Assembly: GCF_000002985.6 (NCBI RefSeq)
Contig: NC_003284.9
Span: 4,898,001-4,962,000 of the forward strand
From: Caenorhabditis elegans
Taxonomy: Eukaryota; Nematoda; Chromadorea; Rhabditida; Rhabditidae
Length of the DNA stretch: 64,000 bases
Direction of reading: 5' to 3'
Below the pieces are notes generated by a model that made no database searches, had not been told where the DNA came from, and worked only from the letters and a program-made list of their open reading frames with translations. Positions within the stretch are counted from its first letter, which is position 1. Every line of letters begins with the position of its first letter. Positions 13,985-26,900 of the stretch are shown here, piece after piece. The position numbers and the translations under genes are program-made.

Positions 13985-14304
13985 GCTCCTTACTTTCAAA
14001 ATTTTAGCGTTCATGTTATCTGTGTATTTTTGTCGATCCACGTGTCAAGCTATCGGCTTTATCCCACTTCAGTTATTTCAAGTTTTTCCCTCTCACAAAC
14101 CCCCACTCAAGAATTGGCTTCATTCCTTACCGCATTATTCAATCATCAGACTCTGGAAAGTTTACATTTTCCCACGAATCACTTTTTTCTGTATTTGTTT
14201 CTATATGTCATTTCTCCTTACTTTCCCTGTGCATTTACCCATTTCTATTCCCCCAGTTGTCCAACAAAAAGTTCCCAAAAAAATAACCAAGCAAACTGAT
14301 CAGA

Positions 14305-14310
14305 AATAAA
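14305..14310 (+). terminator. Polyadenylation signal, RASSF-like gene
   Basis: AATAAA 321 nt after the stop codon at 13984 and followed by a second overlapping AATAAG. It is the best signal before the convergent gene. Confidence 0.6.
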
Positions 14311-14463
14311 ATAAGCAGTTTATAGTTTACAAATGTTAATTGATGGAAAAAGCACATGGTAAAGCAATGGAAATGTTAGAGAGTTAGCCAAAAAATGAAA
14401 GGCTTTTCGTATGATATGAAACGAAAATCAATGTTTCACTTTGGCGGTTCAAAACAGTATTGG

Positions 14464-14469
14464 TTTATT
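14464..14469 (-). terminator. Polyadenylation signal, ifa-4
   Basis: TTTATT on the plus strand reads AATAAA on the minus strand, about 145 nt past the ifa-4 stop. The two convergent genes thus end about 150 nt apart. Confidence 0.65.
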
Positions 14470-14611
14470 CTGAAAATCCGAACATTTATAGGAATGGCTA
14501 ACGGTGAGAACAAATGTATCTTGGGTCAAGATTCGATCAAACATTAAAAGTAGAGAGTTGAGGCAAGCGAGAGTAATTCCGGGTTCAATAGGATTTAATT
14601 GGTTGATGCAA

Positions 14612-17600
14612 TTAGGTGTGTGAAGCACGTTGGCTGTGGGAAGCACGGTCCTGAAACAAGATAAATAACGTTTCCAGTCAGTTCCAGCGCGCATAATTTA
14701 TTGACGCTTACCTCTCCTTCTTTGTTGTAGAGAGTAGTAACGACGTCGTTTCCGGTGCCGAACGAGTCTTCGAGGTCGTACACAAGACTATCGGGTGGGG
14801 AATGAACTCCCTGCCCACGTGCGAAAATTTTCACGCTCTTTTGAGCACGAAGGGTGAACTCGCGCGGGAAGGTGAACACGATTTCGCGTTTTCCGGCAAT
14901 CTTCCGACGGAGTTTCCAGTCTCCGATGTTCTCATCACGTCTTGAGATGTTCTCCAGTACAATGTACTTTCCAGATGGCTCGGCTTCCTGAAAATGGTGG
15001 ATTTTTTTCTTGCAAAAATGAAAAATCGAAAACACTGTTTTCAGAAATTTGGGCACGGCCACTTTAAGGAAAGTTTTTGTTCAGCATGATCCGACATATA
15101 TTTGGTTTTGCACAGGACTAGGTTCTGAGTGAGCAGCGAACCCGGTTAATGTCGGATCATGCAAAATCGTCACACCAGGCACATATTTCTAAATTTTGTG
15201 CACGGCCATTTTGAAGAATAGTCATTTTCTGAAGTGTTCAGTGGAAATTGCAGGCAAAAACTCGCTCAAAAAATGTCCATGATTGCTTTCAAAATTTTGC
15301 TATAATTGTTTTTTTCAGAATATACATCAATTTTTGGGATGTAATTTCCACTCACCTGAATTGCAATATTTCCTTTTGCTGATCTGGAATACGACGAATG
15401 ACTAGTCGTTTCACCTTTGAGAACTCGAAGACTCTCTGCAACAAAACACAAAAACTGATATAAATTTGCAACTAACAATGCCTCGTGACACCTATTACTC
15501 CTATTAATCTTACCGTGCGGCTTTCTGCGAATTTTATCACCGACAAGGTAATGGGTATGGGGAACGTCGTCAAAAGTGATAGTCTCGTATTGAGAACAAT
15601 GAATTTCTGGCATGTTACTTTTTTGGGTTAAAGATGAAACAATGCTGTTCCAAATCAAAAGTAAAGCGATTAAATAGGAGTACTAAATTGACCAAGGTAT
15701 ATCAACAAGGGGACACACCCAGCGGTCTCTCTGGGCGGAAAACAATAATAAAGTTACGTTACACAGTTTGGTGACCGCATGACTTGAAAACTTGAAACAA
15801 GTTATCAGTGGACGTATACTTTAAATTTTAACCGTAATTTGTGGTCATCGTAACGTGAAGTAAACATTGAGTATACGCGAACCTACCAATTTCCTTGGTT
15901 TGATGAATAGATGTTGTCTTAACAACCTGCTCGACGAGCTGACGTAGACCTGCGCGATTCTCTTCTCCATCAAGCATCTTACGGTAGATCACAATTTCAG
16001 CATCGAGAGTCTGTTTTGTATCAATGAGCATTTGAAGCTCAACCATCAGGATCTTGCTCTCGTCACGAAGTTTGTTGATCGATGTGTCCTTATCGTTCAG
16101 TGATTGTTCATATGATCTCATATCCTCTTCCATCTGGTAGTTGAGGTCTTCGATTTGTTTTTCGAGGAGAAGATTCTGAAATGTTGACAAATAATATCAG
16201 ATGTATATAGTCATCAAAACGAACTCTTCCTTCTAGATCCGCCATCTTTCCACGCATATCACCAAGTGTTGTGCGGAGTCTCTTAACTTCCTCGCGAGCA
16301 TAATTCTGCTCCAAGCAGTTGCGAGAATTTTGAGTGTGAATTTCTTGAACCTTCAGCTTGTACCAAGACTCGATGTCAGTACGGGTAGTGTTGCTCACCT
16401 GTAATTCAAGTCTCTATTTTTTACCTCTTTTAATGACTTTTCTCACATGATCATATTCGCTTCTGATCTCACGAATAGCAGAGGATAACTCATTCTTGAA
16501 ATATTCGCGGTTTTCCACCGTAGTATCACGAGATGCCATAGCGAGAAGATCGTGGATTTCCTGAAAAAGACACTCGTTGAAAGCTGTACTAATTGTTTTT
16601 CATACCGAATCATGAATTCTGCGAATGAAATCACACTCCTCCAGTAGTGTCTGCACTTGATTTTGATAATCGATGCGGTTCAGAGTTTCTTGTTCCACAG
16701 CCTGAAAGCTGTACATATAAATTAAGTTTTCTACTGAAACTTACATTTCTGGCATGATGAAGTGAGTCGATCATACGATGATTTTCGCGCTTCAAATGAC
16801 CGATGCTTTCTTCCATCAGAGAAATTCTTCTTTTCAATAGCTCAATCTCGGCTTCCAATGCTCCAAGTCTTCCGAGCACATTGTCAAGCTCTTTACGTGT
16901 AACGTCAGCACCTCTTTCAGCCTCATGAAGTTTGTTTCTATAGTTGTTCAGCTCTTCAACAAGTTTCTTAATTTGATCTTCTAGCTGAGCTCTTTCTTTG
17001 TCAGAATCGGCGATCAGGTCTTTCGCACTCTGAACAGAATTTAAAGTTTCTCAGATTTTGCTGTATATAATATTCATTCACTTACTCTGAGCTCAGTCTC
17101 ATACATAACTTTAACACTTGTAGAATCGTGTCCCCATTTTCCACGGAGCAAATTCAAGTCCTTCTCCATCTTGCGATTTTGAGCCTCCAAGAATCGAACT
17201 TTCTCAATGTAGCTCGCCAGGCGGTCATTGAGTTCACTCATTTCTTTTTTCTCGCGAGTACGAGATTCACGAATGGCAGAGGCGGCATGGCCTCCGAATG
17301 GAGACATGCCTGATGTTAGATTAGATCCACCGATCTCTGTGATCTTGAGTGTGCGGCTAGTTCCAGAAGCTGAAATTTGAATTTTTGGAAGTCAGTTTTT
17401 GTAGTTTGAAGTAGTTTTTAAACGTGTATCAGAACTGAAAAATAACACTTGACAAACATGACCATAAAACAAAAAAAATTTGTAGGTTTTCCAGAGGAAT
17501 CAATTCATTAATGTTAATAATTTTTTAACACTTTTTAAATTTTTATTTTTAACTTTACAGTCAAAAAAGTTCACTTAATCATTTTTCACCAATCATAATT

Positions 17601-17976
17601 TTGGTAGTGAGACAATAAAACATTCCACAAGTTTTTTCTTTTAATTGAATTTTAATTGATTTTATTTGTACATTTTGAAAGTTCAGATCAGCAAAAATGT
17701 TCAAAACTTCTCAAAAGGTCAGGGTTGTTGTTTGAACGTTTGGCATATTGCCAATTGAATATTGTAAAACATAAATTAAAACATTTGGAGGGTTTAATTT
17801 TAATATAAATCATATAATACATCATATAATACAATTTTAAAGACAAAGTACTGCTCATATTCAAAATATTCATCTGAAAACTCACAAATAGTACTTCCAT
17901 AGGTGGCGGTGGATTGCATTGTTCTGTTAAACGTTGGTCGAACCGAAATTGAGCTTCGGTATTCGCTCTCCGACAT
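14612..17976 (-). CDS. ifa-4: Cytoplasmic intermediate filament protein, A family
   Basis: Ten exons: 17976-17886, 17369-17086, 17029-16745, 16701-16606, 16560-16447, 16398-16225, 16175-15887, 15435-15356, 14987-14712, 14650-14612; 1728 nt, 575 aa, phases consistent throughout. The Ser/Thr-rich head spans about 1-70. The rod begins with [20 protein letters not shown] and ends with the helix-termination motif [10 protein letters not shown] near 412-420. Residues about 472-563 form the lamin-type Ig-fold tail ([19 protein letters not shown]), and the protein ends [11 protein letters not shown]. The nematode/lamin-type long coil 1B is consistent with the rod length. The product should assemble with an IFB-type partner into filaments of epithelia. 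The ATG lies three bases after a TTTGTAG site, a possible trans-splice acceptor. Family assignment is firm; the paralogue symbol rests on length and my memory of the neighbourhood. Confidence 0.93.
15084..15163. repeat. 14-bp inverted repeat within an ifa-4 intron
   Basis: GCATGATCCGACAT near 15084-15097 recurs as its exact reverse complement near 15150-15163. Flanking it, a direct repeat with the core GCACGGCC occurs near 15055 and 15199. The structure resembles a small mobile-element remnant inserted in the intron. Family not identified. Confidence 0.7.
15514..15613 (-). CDS. ifa-4: Candidate alternative first exon of ifa-4 (tail-only isoform)
   Basis: Inside the intron between the rod-end exon and the next exon there is an ATG at 15613 followed by 33 codons beginning [14 protein letters not shown]. 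It ends in CACG followed by GTAAGA at 15513. The exit phase (1) is exactly that of the preceding rod exon, so it joins the exon at 15435 in frame. The product would be 164 aa: 33 new residues, then the linker and the complete Ig-fold tail. There is no upstream AG acceptor giving a length divisible by three, so an internal promoter is more likely than a cassette exon. Transcription is inferred only. Confidence 0.6.
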
Positions 17977-20900
17977 TTCCTACAAACATGGAAACTTAAA
18001 TAGTTTTCAATTAATTGCATTTTCATAATCGAAAATTAAAAAAAAAACACAGCGAACTATTTTTCGATGAAAAAGTGTAGAAAAGTTACCTCATAGTAAA
18101 TGACGTTATACATATGTGACAAGAATATGAGTGAATATGACACAGATTAGAGATGGATCGTTTGTAGGACACAATGACAATGCGCGAGATCTATTAGCTG
18201 TTTCGAGAGCCCTAACTCTTGACAGAACAAAAAACCGTGTTACAAATTGGCGCGCGCACTATTTATTTTGACGGGACTTGGCATGCGTGGAAAGAGGATG
18301 CCTAGGAGGGTTTACTCCTAATTGTCTGTATAGTCAAATTATAGAAGGAAAAAACCAGGCATGAAACAGAAAATGAAACAGAAACTAAAAACTGGGAGAG
18401 TGTAACGGTTCATCGAGCTATTGACGAACGCGCACTGACCGCTATTCAAAAGCGGACGGCGGTGGCGACGGCGATTCGGTGACCGATTACTAGATGCTAG
18501 CTGCCGTCATGGCGTGTTTATACACAATGCTACTGTTTCACAACGTTTCCATATTCATGAGTATTAAAGGATCGTAAACACCTTATATTATTCTGAATTG
18601 TTTTGGTTGTGAAGGGATGACAAAAGATAAGCACGTCAAAACTAAAATCGAAAAATGGAAAAATTTTTAGTATGCGATAAGGGGAGGATAATGGGAATAC
18701 AAATTGACAAAAATAAGTTCAGAGCATCGAAACTGCGTGTTCTAAAATTTAGGTGAAATGTTTACGACTTGTTAAAAATTCAATGTTCAAAAGGGTCTTA
18801 ATCTATAATTCTGAAATTTATTTGATTGTGTCTATCTCAGAAACTATTAGCGTTGGGAAAAAGTTCAATAAATAAAATTTAGCTGATTATATTGTCTACA
18901 GGTTCAGATTGTTTCAAATCTGCACCCCGCGATCTCGTTCTTAGATAAATCGGCCGACATCTTACAAGTCAGCCTTTGATTATGGTTCGTGATTTACTTG
19001 TACAGCCAAAATAACAATTATTAATGAAATTGTTTGTATACAAGTTCATTTTAAAACTGCCAAAAAATTGAAGTTAAACATTTAAAATAAAAACAACACT
19101 GAAAAAAAAACTCACGGCAAACGGTCTTCTTTAAAACGGAATTTAAAATTAAAACTTCCCTTAAAATTCAAATCTACATAAAATGTTCTGAAACATAATG
19201 CTAAGATGTCTGTTGATTAATGAAACTTATGATTTGTATAAAATAAATTGCATTATCATCAGGAAAAGAGTCATTTTTTCAGTACATGCGAACTTTATTA
19301 ATTAAGAAACTAGAAAAAAAAACAAACTTTCCTTTTTTGTTTTTAAGTATTATACTAACGTTTAAAAGGAAGGTTGCATTGGAAAAATAGAACCAGTGTC
19401 ATTTTTAAAAAAGCTCAGTTACAGTACTCCCTTTTAAGGAGACCGTGTCGGACAAACAAACCGTAGGTGTTGCCTGAAATATATATGCAAAATAACACGG
19501 AGGCGGAGCTGTTGCCTTCATGTACACAAACGAAACTCGGCCTGTAAAATCAGGGAGAGAAGAAAAAATGGGCGAAAAGGGCGGATTGATAGCGGGTATC
19601 AAAACAAACATTTGCATTTTGAGAGTCTCTTTTTAAACATTTTTTTACTTTTTTGCTTTACAATTGCGGGAGGGGGAGGTAGGGAAATAACATATTTGTT
19701 GGGTAGTGCATATGAGTCAAAAATTGCACGCAGGTGAAATAGTAAAAATTGAATTTTGGTGAGATTTAAATGAAAATTAAACTAACAACACACGTATTAC
19801 TAATTCAACAACGTTTATTTGAAATGGAAATTATTTCTTAATGCGTCTTTAGCTTTTAATTGGTATTTTCTACTTACACTGGCAATTTTGCAATTTTTGT
19901 AAAATGAGCAACGCCACATCGCAAACTATCCGTATAAAATGGCACAAGACCGAAATTCATAATAAAAGTGGTATTTTTTGTTGTATTTTCCAAGAACGTT
20001 GACTAAATTGCTTAATTCTTCTGGTGCATTTTGGTTAATCATAACGCGTTTTTATGTCAACTAATTATTTTTTAATTTTCAATTATCTAATTTTTCTAAT
20101 TTTTATCTATCATTATAATTAATCTAATTTTTAATTAGTAAGGTATGTTTTCAATTGATATTTAATTAAACACAGGTATGCGTTGCAAATATGCTAAATT
20201 ATTAATAATTCAATAAAACCTAATGTCCTAAAACACGTATAAGTTGGAGAATTTTAGCGAAATTTAGCCTTTTGTCAAATTTTCAATTATAAAAAGTGCA
20301 CGAGAAGGTTTAGGAAAGTTACAGTACTAGTGATTTCATTCTATATACTCAAATACAAAGCAACGCAAGTTTTTGATCTATGTAGACAATAAGCTTGGGG
20401 ATAAACTACGTCGTCTGCAACGTATTAAAAACACATAAATAACAACTGGAAACTTTGCGAATCCATATATAATGTGAAAATTCAGCGTTTCGCTTCTAAT
20501 AAAGAGTATGACAGTTTTTCGGGACAGATGCTAACATTTCTTGAAAAGTTAAACCGCGCCCGTAAACTGATTACAGTTCATATCCTATTCAGGGGTATCG
20601 GTTCGGAACGTAAAAACAGGTTATGTATTTTGTATTCTGAATATTTTTCATAAGAACTGACTAAGCCGTTTCGGTGCGCTCAACGTGCGGATTACAGTGT
20701 ACCAATACACATATTGCAATACGACTCCCTTTGTTGTTGTCGTTCTGCATAATTATTCATGGAACGCGTAGGTTGAAGGCGATAATGATGTATCATTTGT
20801 ACCTATTGCGGGTGGGGGACAATAACTTCACAATATGTATGTCTCTTTTCAATTTTGATTGTGACTCACCGGCAACCATCTCAAACGTTTATCAATTTGT

Positions 20901-21030
20901 CGTCGAACGCAATTTCAGATGCTTTTTTCGCTTTTTTTGTGTTCGAAATGATTGGAATTTCATTTCGACATACAAAGAGAGTATTTATATTCAAATCAAT
21001 TTTTTGTAAGTAAAGAAATGGAGAGATGAT
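17977..21030. other. Intergenic region upstream of ifa-4
   Basis: About 3 kb without a supportable gene. The first 500 nt upstream of ifa-4 include a GC-rich patch at about 18430-18510 (GCGGACGGCGGTGGCGACGG) and a GCGCGCGC-like patch near 18250; these are the best promoter candidates for the minus-strand gene. The remainder is AT-rich, with no convincing exon. Confidence 0.5.
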
Positions 21031-21036
21031 TTTATT
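21031..21036 (-). terminator. Polyadenylation signal, thioesterase gene
   Basis: AATAAA on the minus strand about 20 nt after the stop, giving a very short 3' UTR, which is common in this kind of genome. Confidence 0.7.
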
Positions 21037-21054
21037 TGCACAGAGAAATGAAGT

Positions 21055-22979
21055 TCAAAGTTTTGCCAAATGTCTCGAATAGTCAGGAAGAGGAGTTGGC
21101 GCGCCGAGGTGTTCGGAGAAAAATTGGACAGTTTTTTCCCAGACTTCAAACTGACTTTTTCCGTGAAGGCTTGTTTCACCACCATATGCTTGGAAGGTTC
21201 CTGAAAATTTGAATTTTAGAAAACAAAGTTAACAAAGTTTAATAAAAAATCAATGAAATCGGAATTTTAGATGTTGCAACAGCGGTCGACAGCGGGCCAA
21301 CAAAAAAAATAATAATTTACCTGCAAAAGCTGAAAACACAGCTTCGTGATGCGGAAAACATGGAGGATCTAGCAAATGACCACCAGAAACATAATGAACT
21401 TCGACTTTCCTGTTTAAGTTTCTCAACTTTTCTGATAACACCTTTCCTACAAATACAGTTGGTGTGCTCAAATCATCTACGGCGAGCTGAAAATTTGAAA
21501 TTATTTCTATGTTTTTTGTCGGGAAAACTAACAGAAAATCTAAATGCAGTTTCTGGACTTGAATCCTCGAATTTAAATCCTGCCCCATCTTCAAGTTTTA
21601 GGTTTCTGACCATATCAGTGTACACCATTAAATCATTCAAATACCAGATATCCTCAATTCCTTGATTGATAAATCTGAAATGCTGAAATTTGTCGGGGGT
21701 TTTATCATTTCGATTTGATGCTCAAATGTGTGATTCCTTTTCATTTGTTATATTATAACAGAATTTTTATAAACATTTAATGAAAAATGACATTTTTCTA
21801 AAAATGCACCTTCCTACTGGAGGTTGTTTTCCATCTATCAATACGTGCGCAAATTCGTCCATTGTGAAACTGCCATTGATTGAGCATGCCGCTTTTATCT
21901 TTAAACTATTAAATTTGTTTTCAGACAACATTAAATCCTACCTGTTTGAACCTTGTGGTGAGAAACATAACAAGAGTTCCTCCAAACGATATACCTTGAA
22001 AGCCAATCCTGTCATTCGTATAGGGTAATGAAGTGACAAAATTGATGGCATCCTGGAAGTATAACGTTTTTGAAAAATACAAAATATTTCTTCAACCTCA
22101 AAATATCGTAATTCGACTTCTTGCAATTCATATGGCAAATCTTTGTATTTGAAGAATGCAAGGCATAGGACTGCAAAACCACGACTGGCAAGTGCGGCGC
22201 CCTGAATTATTAAAAAAATATTCTATCATCGGTTTAGTTTCGAAATTAATAAGTTACTTTCTGTTCATTCAAGCCTCCACCGGTTCCGGAAATATCGATG
22301 ATTGTTGGGAAGGGGCCATTTCCAGGTGGTTTGAACATTGTTCCGGTAACTTTAGGCTTACCGGTGGTACCTTCTGGATATGCTTCTTCAACCTCTATTC
22401 TTTCCACCAGTGGATGCATAAGCCTCCTGCATAGTGATTTTTCGCCAAGCACGGTTCCATTCAAGTTTTTCACCCTATGTATGAACAATAAGACTATTGA
22501 AAATTCAAACTAACTTACAACAATTGGTATTTGAAGTCAACCGGGGGTGTGCAATTACAATATCCGCCGTATCTGACAGTATCCGTTGGCTCGAGGCTTT
22601 CGAACAGTCCGCTTTCATTAACACCAGAATAAGTACCACGTATTGGAGCGATTTTACTCAAATCTATGCAGCCAGTTACGGTAGATTTGAAAACACCATA
22701 CGAACGATATATTCCAACTTTATGAAGTAATCTTAAAAGATCAAAGACGTGTTAAAAGAATGTTCTGGAAATGTTTTGATTTTTTCTTTGATTTATTTGG
22801 TACGTTGAACTGATTACGGCCAATTTAATAACAAAATCTTCAAAAGTGACACAATACATTTTAAAAACTTACCTCAGCTCCAAAAGATAATTTTTCTGGT
22901 ACTCCAGGCCGTTTACAACAATTGACACATTTTCATGGACCAGCGAATCTTCGGGTGTTACTAATATAACCGGAGACAT
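21055..22979 (-). CDS. Acyl-CoA thioesterase / BAAT family, probably peroxisomal
   Basis: Nine exons: 22979-22873, 22731-22519, 22474-22258, 22201-22097, 22052-21942, 21898-21810, 21674-21533, 21486-21321, 21200-21055; 1296 nt, 431 aa, all phases consistent. Residues about 1-140 form the N-terminal beta-sandwich of the acyl-CoA thioester hydrolase/BAAT family (IRGTYSGVNESGLFESLEP). The rest is an alpha/beta hydrolase with nucleophile elbow GISFGG (Ser236), Asp332/333 in LAVDDL and His365 in VSGGHLLDPP. A serine at the nucleophile, where bile acid-CoA:amino acid N-acyltransferase has Cys, favours hydrolysis of fatty acyl-CoA over amino-acid conjugation. The C-terminus is AKL, a recognised PTS1 variant, so import into peroxisomes is likely. 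The start ATG is seven bases after GTTTTTAG. Two exons need acceptors ending in AAG (at 22731 and 21898). I recall this as K05B2.4 but am not certain. Confidence 0.92.
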
Positions 22980-23358
22980 GACTATGCTAAAAACAGTGAT
23001 ATCAAGACAGGTGGGTACATTATATAATGATAACGAACATACAATGAAGTTTGTAGTTTATCAATAAACTTAATGAATGAAAAATATGCGAATAGATTTT
23101 TAATTAATATATTTTTTCAAATGTTTTTTCTCTAATAAATTAAACTTTTAAACTCTAACAAAAAGTTATATGAATAAAACTGTTTAACTTAAACATTCAA
23201 ATCATTATTAAAACTTTGTCGTAAAATCATAGTTTGTGGGTTTATTAAGAATGATTTTATCAAGCCGTACGTAAAAGATAAAACCACACTCTTTGCTACA
23301 CTGTAGCAAAATACATTAGAATTAACAATCACATCATTTCCTATCACGGAAAGCAATT

Positions 23359-23364
23359 TTTATT
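23359..23364 (-). terminator. pes-22: Possible polyadenylation signal, pes-22
   Basis: AATAAA on the minus strand, about 610 nt beyond the stop at 23973. Other variant signals closer to the stop cannot be excluded. Confidence 0.4.
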
Positions 23365-23972
23365 AAGGAAATATATAGCTTTGGAATACAGTTGAAATGT
23401 AGCAGTATGAATGAATGAAACAAGCCAGGAAGGGAACAAAAAACAACCAAATGCAATATCCGAGGAGGTCATTCGACATGGGAATGGAGACACAAAGAAT
23501 TACAATTTTACCTAAATGTGGATTTTTTAAAGATTGGATATTTGCAAACAACAACAGAGATGATTGAGACAGGAAAAAGGGAAACGTACCCAAATAAAGA
23601 ACATCGAGGAAATGACAGAAGTCATAGTCAAACACAGAGGAAAAAAAGCGAAAGATATGAATAGTTAAGATTTAAAAAAAAGAAATTACTACACACAACT
23701 AACCGAAAATTGGAAAATGCAAGCAGTTTTTGTATATCATAATATATGAAAAATCGTGCTATAATGCTAAAACCTGAGACAACTGCAAAGTTCGAAAAAA
23801 CGGAACATGGGGAGGGGTCTCATAAAACAATGGGTCAGTGGAAACAAGATCAATATTGTTTAAATAAATGGCATGCTCCGTGTAGATTTTGATGAATTGG
23901 GTGAGAATCGGTTAGCAGCGTTGGCTAGATTGGTTTTCTAGTTATTCTTGAGTGATTTTAGTGGGATCTAAA

Positions 23973-26900
23973 TTAGTAAAACATCAGTTTATCATTATCG
24001 TTGTTGGATGAACATACATTGTCATCCATTTCATTTCCTTCCTCGACAACTCCGTTTTGCTTTTGTTTGCGTTTCTCTTCCTCCAGATCTGAAAATTTTG
24101 CATATTAAATTTTGAAAAAATAAGCGTCAAACTTCAACTTAAAGTTATAGGAGCTTTTTTTCTAAAGGTAATCTGTCACTTTTGGGGTTATTGATTAAAT
24201 ATGAGTTCATAGAGAAAGTTCATTAAATTTTCAAGAAAACAAGAAAAGTTCACCGACAAACGTAAAAAACTATTTTCTGTCGCATGTTCAAACTCCTAAA
24301 ATTATGGAATGTAAATATTTTGAGCGTAATTATAACTTACAATTGGAAGCAAGAAAAGTGTTTTTTAATAGACGCCTTCAAAAAAAAAAACGAAAATTGA
24401 AAGTTTCAGATCATTTTGACTTGAAATAAAAATTTTCAATATAACTTTGTAAAATTTTTCTCACGATTTTTGAACATTGGAGCACTATTGGAATGTTTTT
24501 ATATATCCATATCATTATAACTTTGAGTTGAACTAATTGAAACAAAAACCCCATAAGTGATAGTGGCCTTTAACATTTTGTTATATTTACAGAAGGATTT
24601 CATTTGGTTTCATTTTTAATTTTTTTCAGAAGTAGAATATAGAGGCACTCATGCAAATTAACAATCACAACAAAAATGGCACATCACTTCACGATGACTT
24701 TGTCACCTTGCAACAATTGATGTTGTTGTTTCATGGACTGAATAGTCCGCTGATAATCAGTAAGTGCCTCTTCCGACCTTTCAGTCAGAACAGACAACTT
24801 GCCAGATACATTATCTTGATCTTGCAACTGGGGCATTCCATCTGTAAGTTTTGAATTGAAAAGTCAATTCATTAGGATAATTAGGCTTCAAAAATTATAT
24901 ATATCTTGTTTTTGCTATTTTATACACACCGGCAGTATCTGCGTCTTTTTTGGTAACAAATGGAATTGTAGCAGAGATAAGTCCAGCCACCAACAAAACT
25001 AATCCACCAAAGTAGAATGCTGTATCGTAGCTTCCAGTTATATCATAGACTATTCCTGAAATTTTCATTATCATTAAACTGTTCAAAAGTTTAAGGGTAT
25101 TTACCAGCAAACGGTGGTCCAACGAGAGATGCAATACCTCTCGCCACTACTAGAAGACCAAAGGAGTTGGTAAGATTTTCAAGGCCCATTAAATCAGCGA
25201 GCACAATTGATGTCAGGCAAATATAGGCGGCTGGAAAAAGTAAAAAAAATTTTGTGAGTTTTTTTTTAAAAATAAACCAAATTCTAAATGTTGAAAATAG
25301 TAGAATAACTTACAAATGATGAATCCGAAGACAATTGCGTAAAAATATTGCCCAGCAATACTGGTTAGAAGTGGACAGGCAAGAGTCAAAAGTCCCGAGA
25401 CAATAAGCGAAAGATTATTAATAGTCAAGGCGGAAAGAATTTTTTGATCAGTGAGCCATCCAAAAAAGACCCTGCCTGGAATTCAAGTAAATTTGTTAAC
25501 AATAAACTATTTCAACGATTAACCTACCAATTGTATTGAAGACACCAAAAATTGGGACAAGGAACATGGCCAAAGACATATCCAATTTCATAGATTCAGA
25601 AAGATCCTTCAGGAACATAATTGGGATATAAAATCCCATCATTCCTAGAAGATTTGAAATGCACAGAATCATCATAGTTTTGTTCTTTAAAAGATTGAGA
25701 TCAATCATTTCCGAAAGTGCATTGCGCATTGGCAATGGCAATACTTTGCAGCATCTGAAAAAAATGAAAATTAAAATTTTTACAGGGCAAAAAAATACCC
25801 AACGACTAACTCAAGTTATACCTATCGTCCATTTGCAAAAGTGAAATATAGGTGATAAATCTTCTATGGTAAATCTAGACTTTCTTTGTACAGTTCAGAA
25901 TATGGAGTTTCAAAATTTTATTTCAATATGTACATTAAATTAGCAATTGTGTGAAAGTTGATGCGTGTAGCGGCAGTAACTGTAACTGTAACTAAGCGAG
26001 ACCCACTCAGAAACACAGCGTGGAATTTTACTGGTAAGTCAAATTCCTACAAACTTACTGAAAATTTAAAATTTACAAACATTTGCACCTGAACTTATGA
26101 CATTTAGAACAAGCTTATCAATCGTGCGCAAAATCCAAAATCACCACTTGATCTACATCTATGTATTAAAAATTATCATTATATGAAAAAATAATTACCC
26201 GTCATCCACAAAAGGTTCAATCATTTCTTCTTCGTCCTCTGCAATTCCCGGTCCTCCTAGACGGCTTCCAGTACGACTCAGGTTCAATTGAGACACCGCT
26301 TGTCCGACAACAGATCTTGGAATTGAAAGTGTGGATGCACGATATCCAGCCATGGTTCCTTCCTCTTTGAATTCCTTCAAATTTTGAATAGATCCACCAT
26401 AGAAAATATCTTGACGGTTCATTGGACGTTGGAATTCTTTCGGATCAACACCCTGAAAATATAATTATTTATAGTGGGCACAGTTCTCATTGTTATCTTA
26501 CACTCATTGCAATGCTGAGATTGGATGCTCCTCCGGACTTGCTCAGCTTGCTCAAAGATTGGTTGAAATCTCTTGCCGATACTCGACTCAAACGATTGTC
26601 AGACGACAGGTTACCACGGGACAGTTTGAGATCATGTTGAGATCCGGAATTGCTTGTCATTGTGTGTTTGCGTGAGCGTGTGGCTGTGTGGCTGCGAACT
26701 TTGTGAGCATCTGATTTTGGAGTTTCGGATCCCTCGTCTCCTTCAGTAAGAATGCTACGGAGTCGTTGGACCTCTGGATTTTGAGACACGGCTTCTATAA
26801 ATGTATAATTCAGTAATGTGTTATCTCAACTATTTAGACATAGTTTTTATAGAATTTTTATTTGGGAAAATACCACATTTTACCTTAACTGACTTTGACA

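Noticed and set aside
13977..14309. Open frames of 110 and 89 codons after the RASSF-like stop.
   Set aside because: They lie in the 3' UTR before the AATAAA and show no domain or splice logic.
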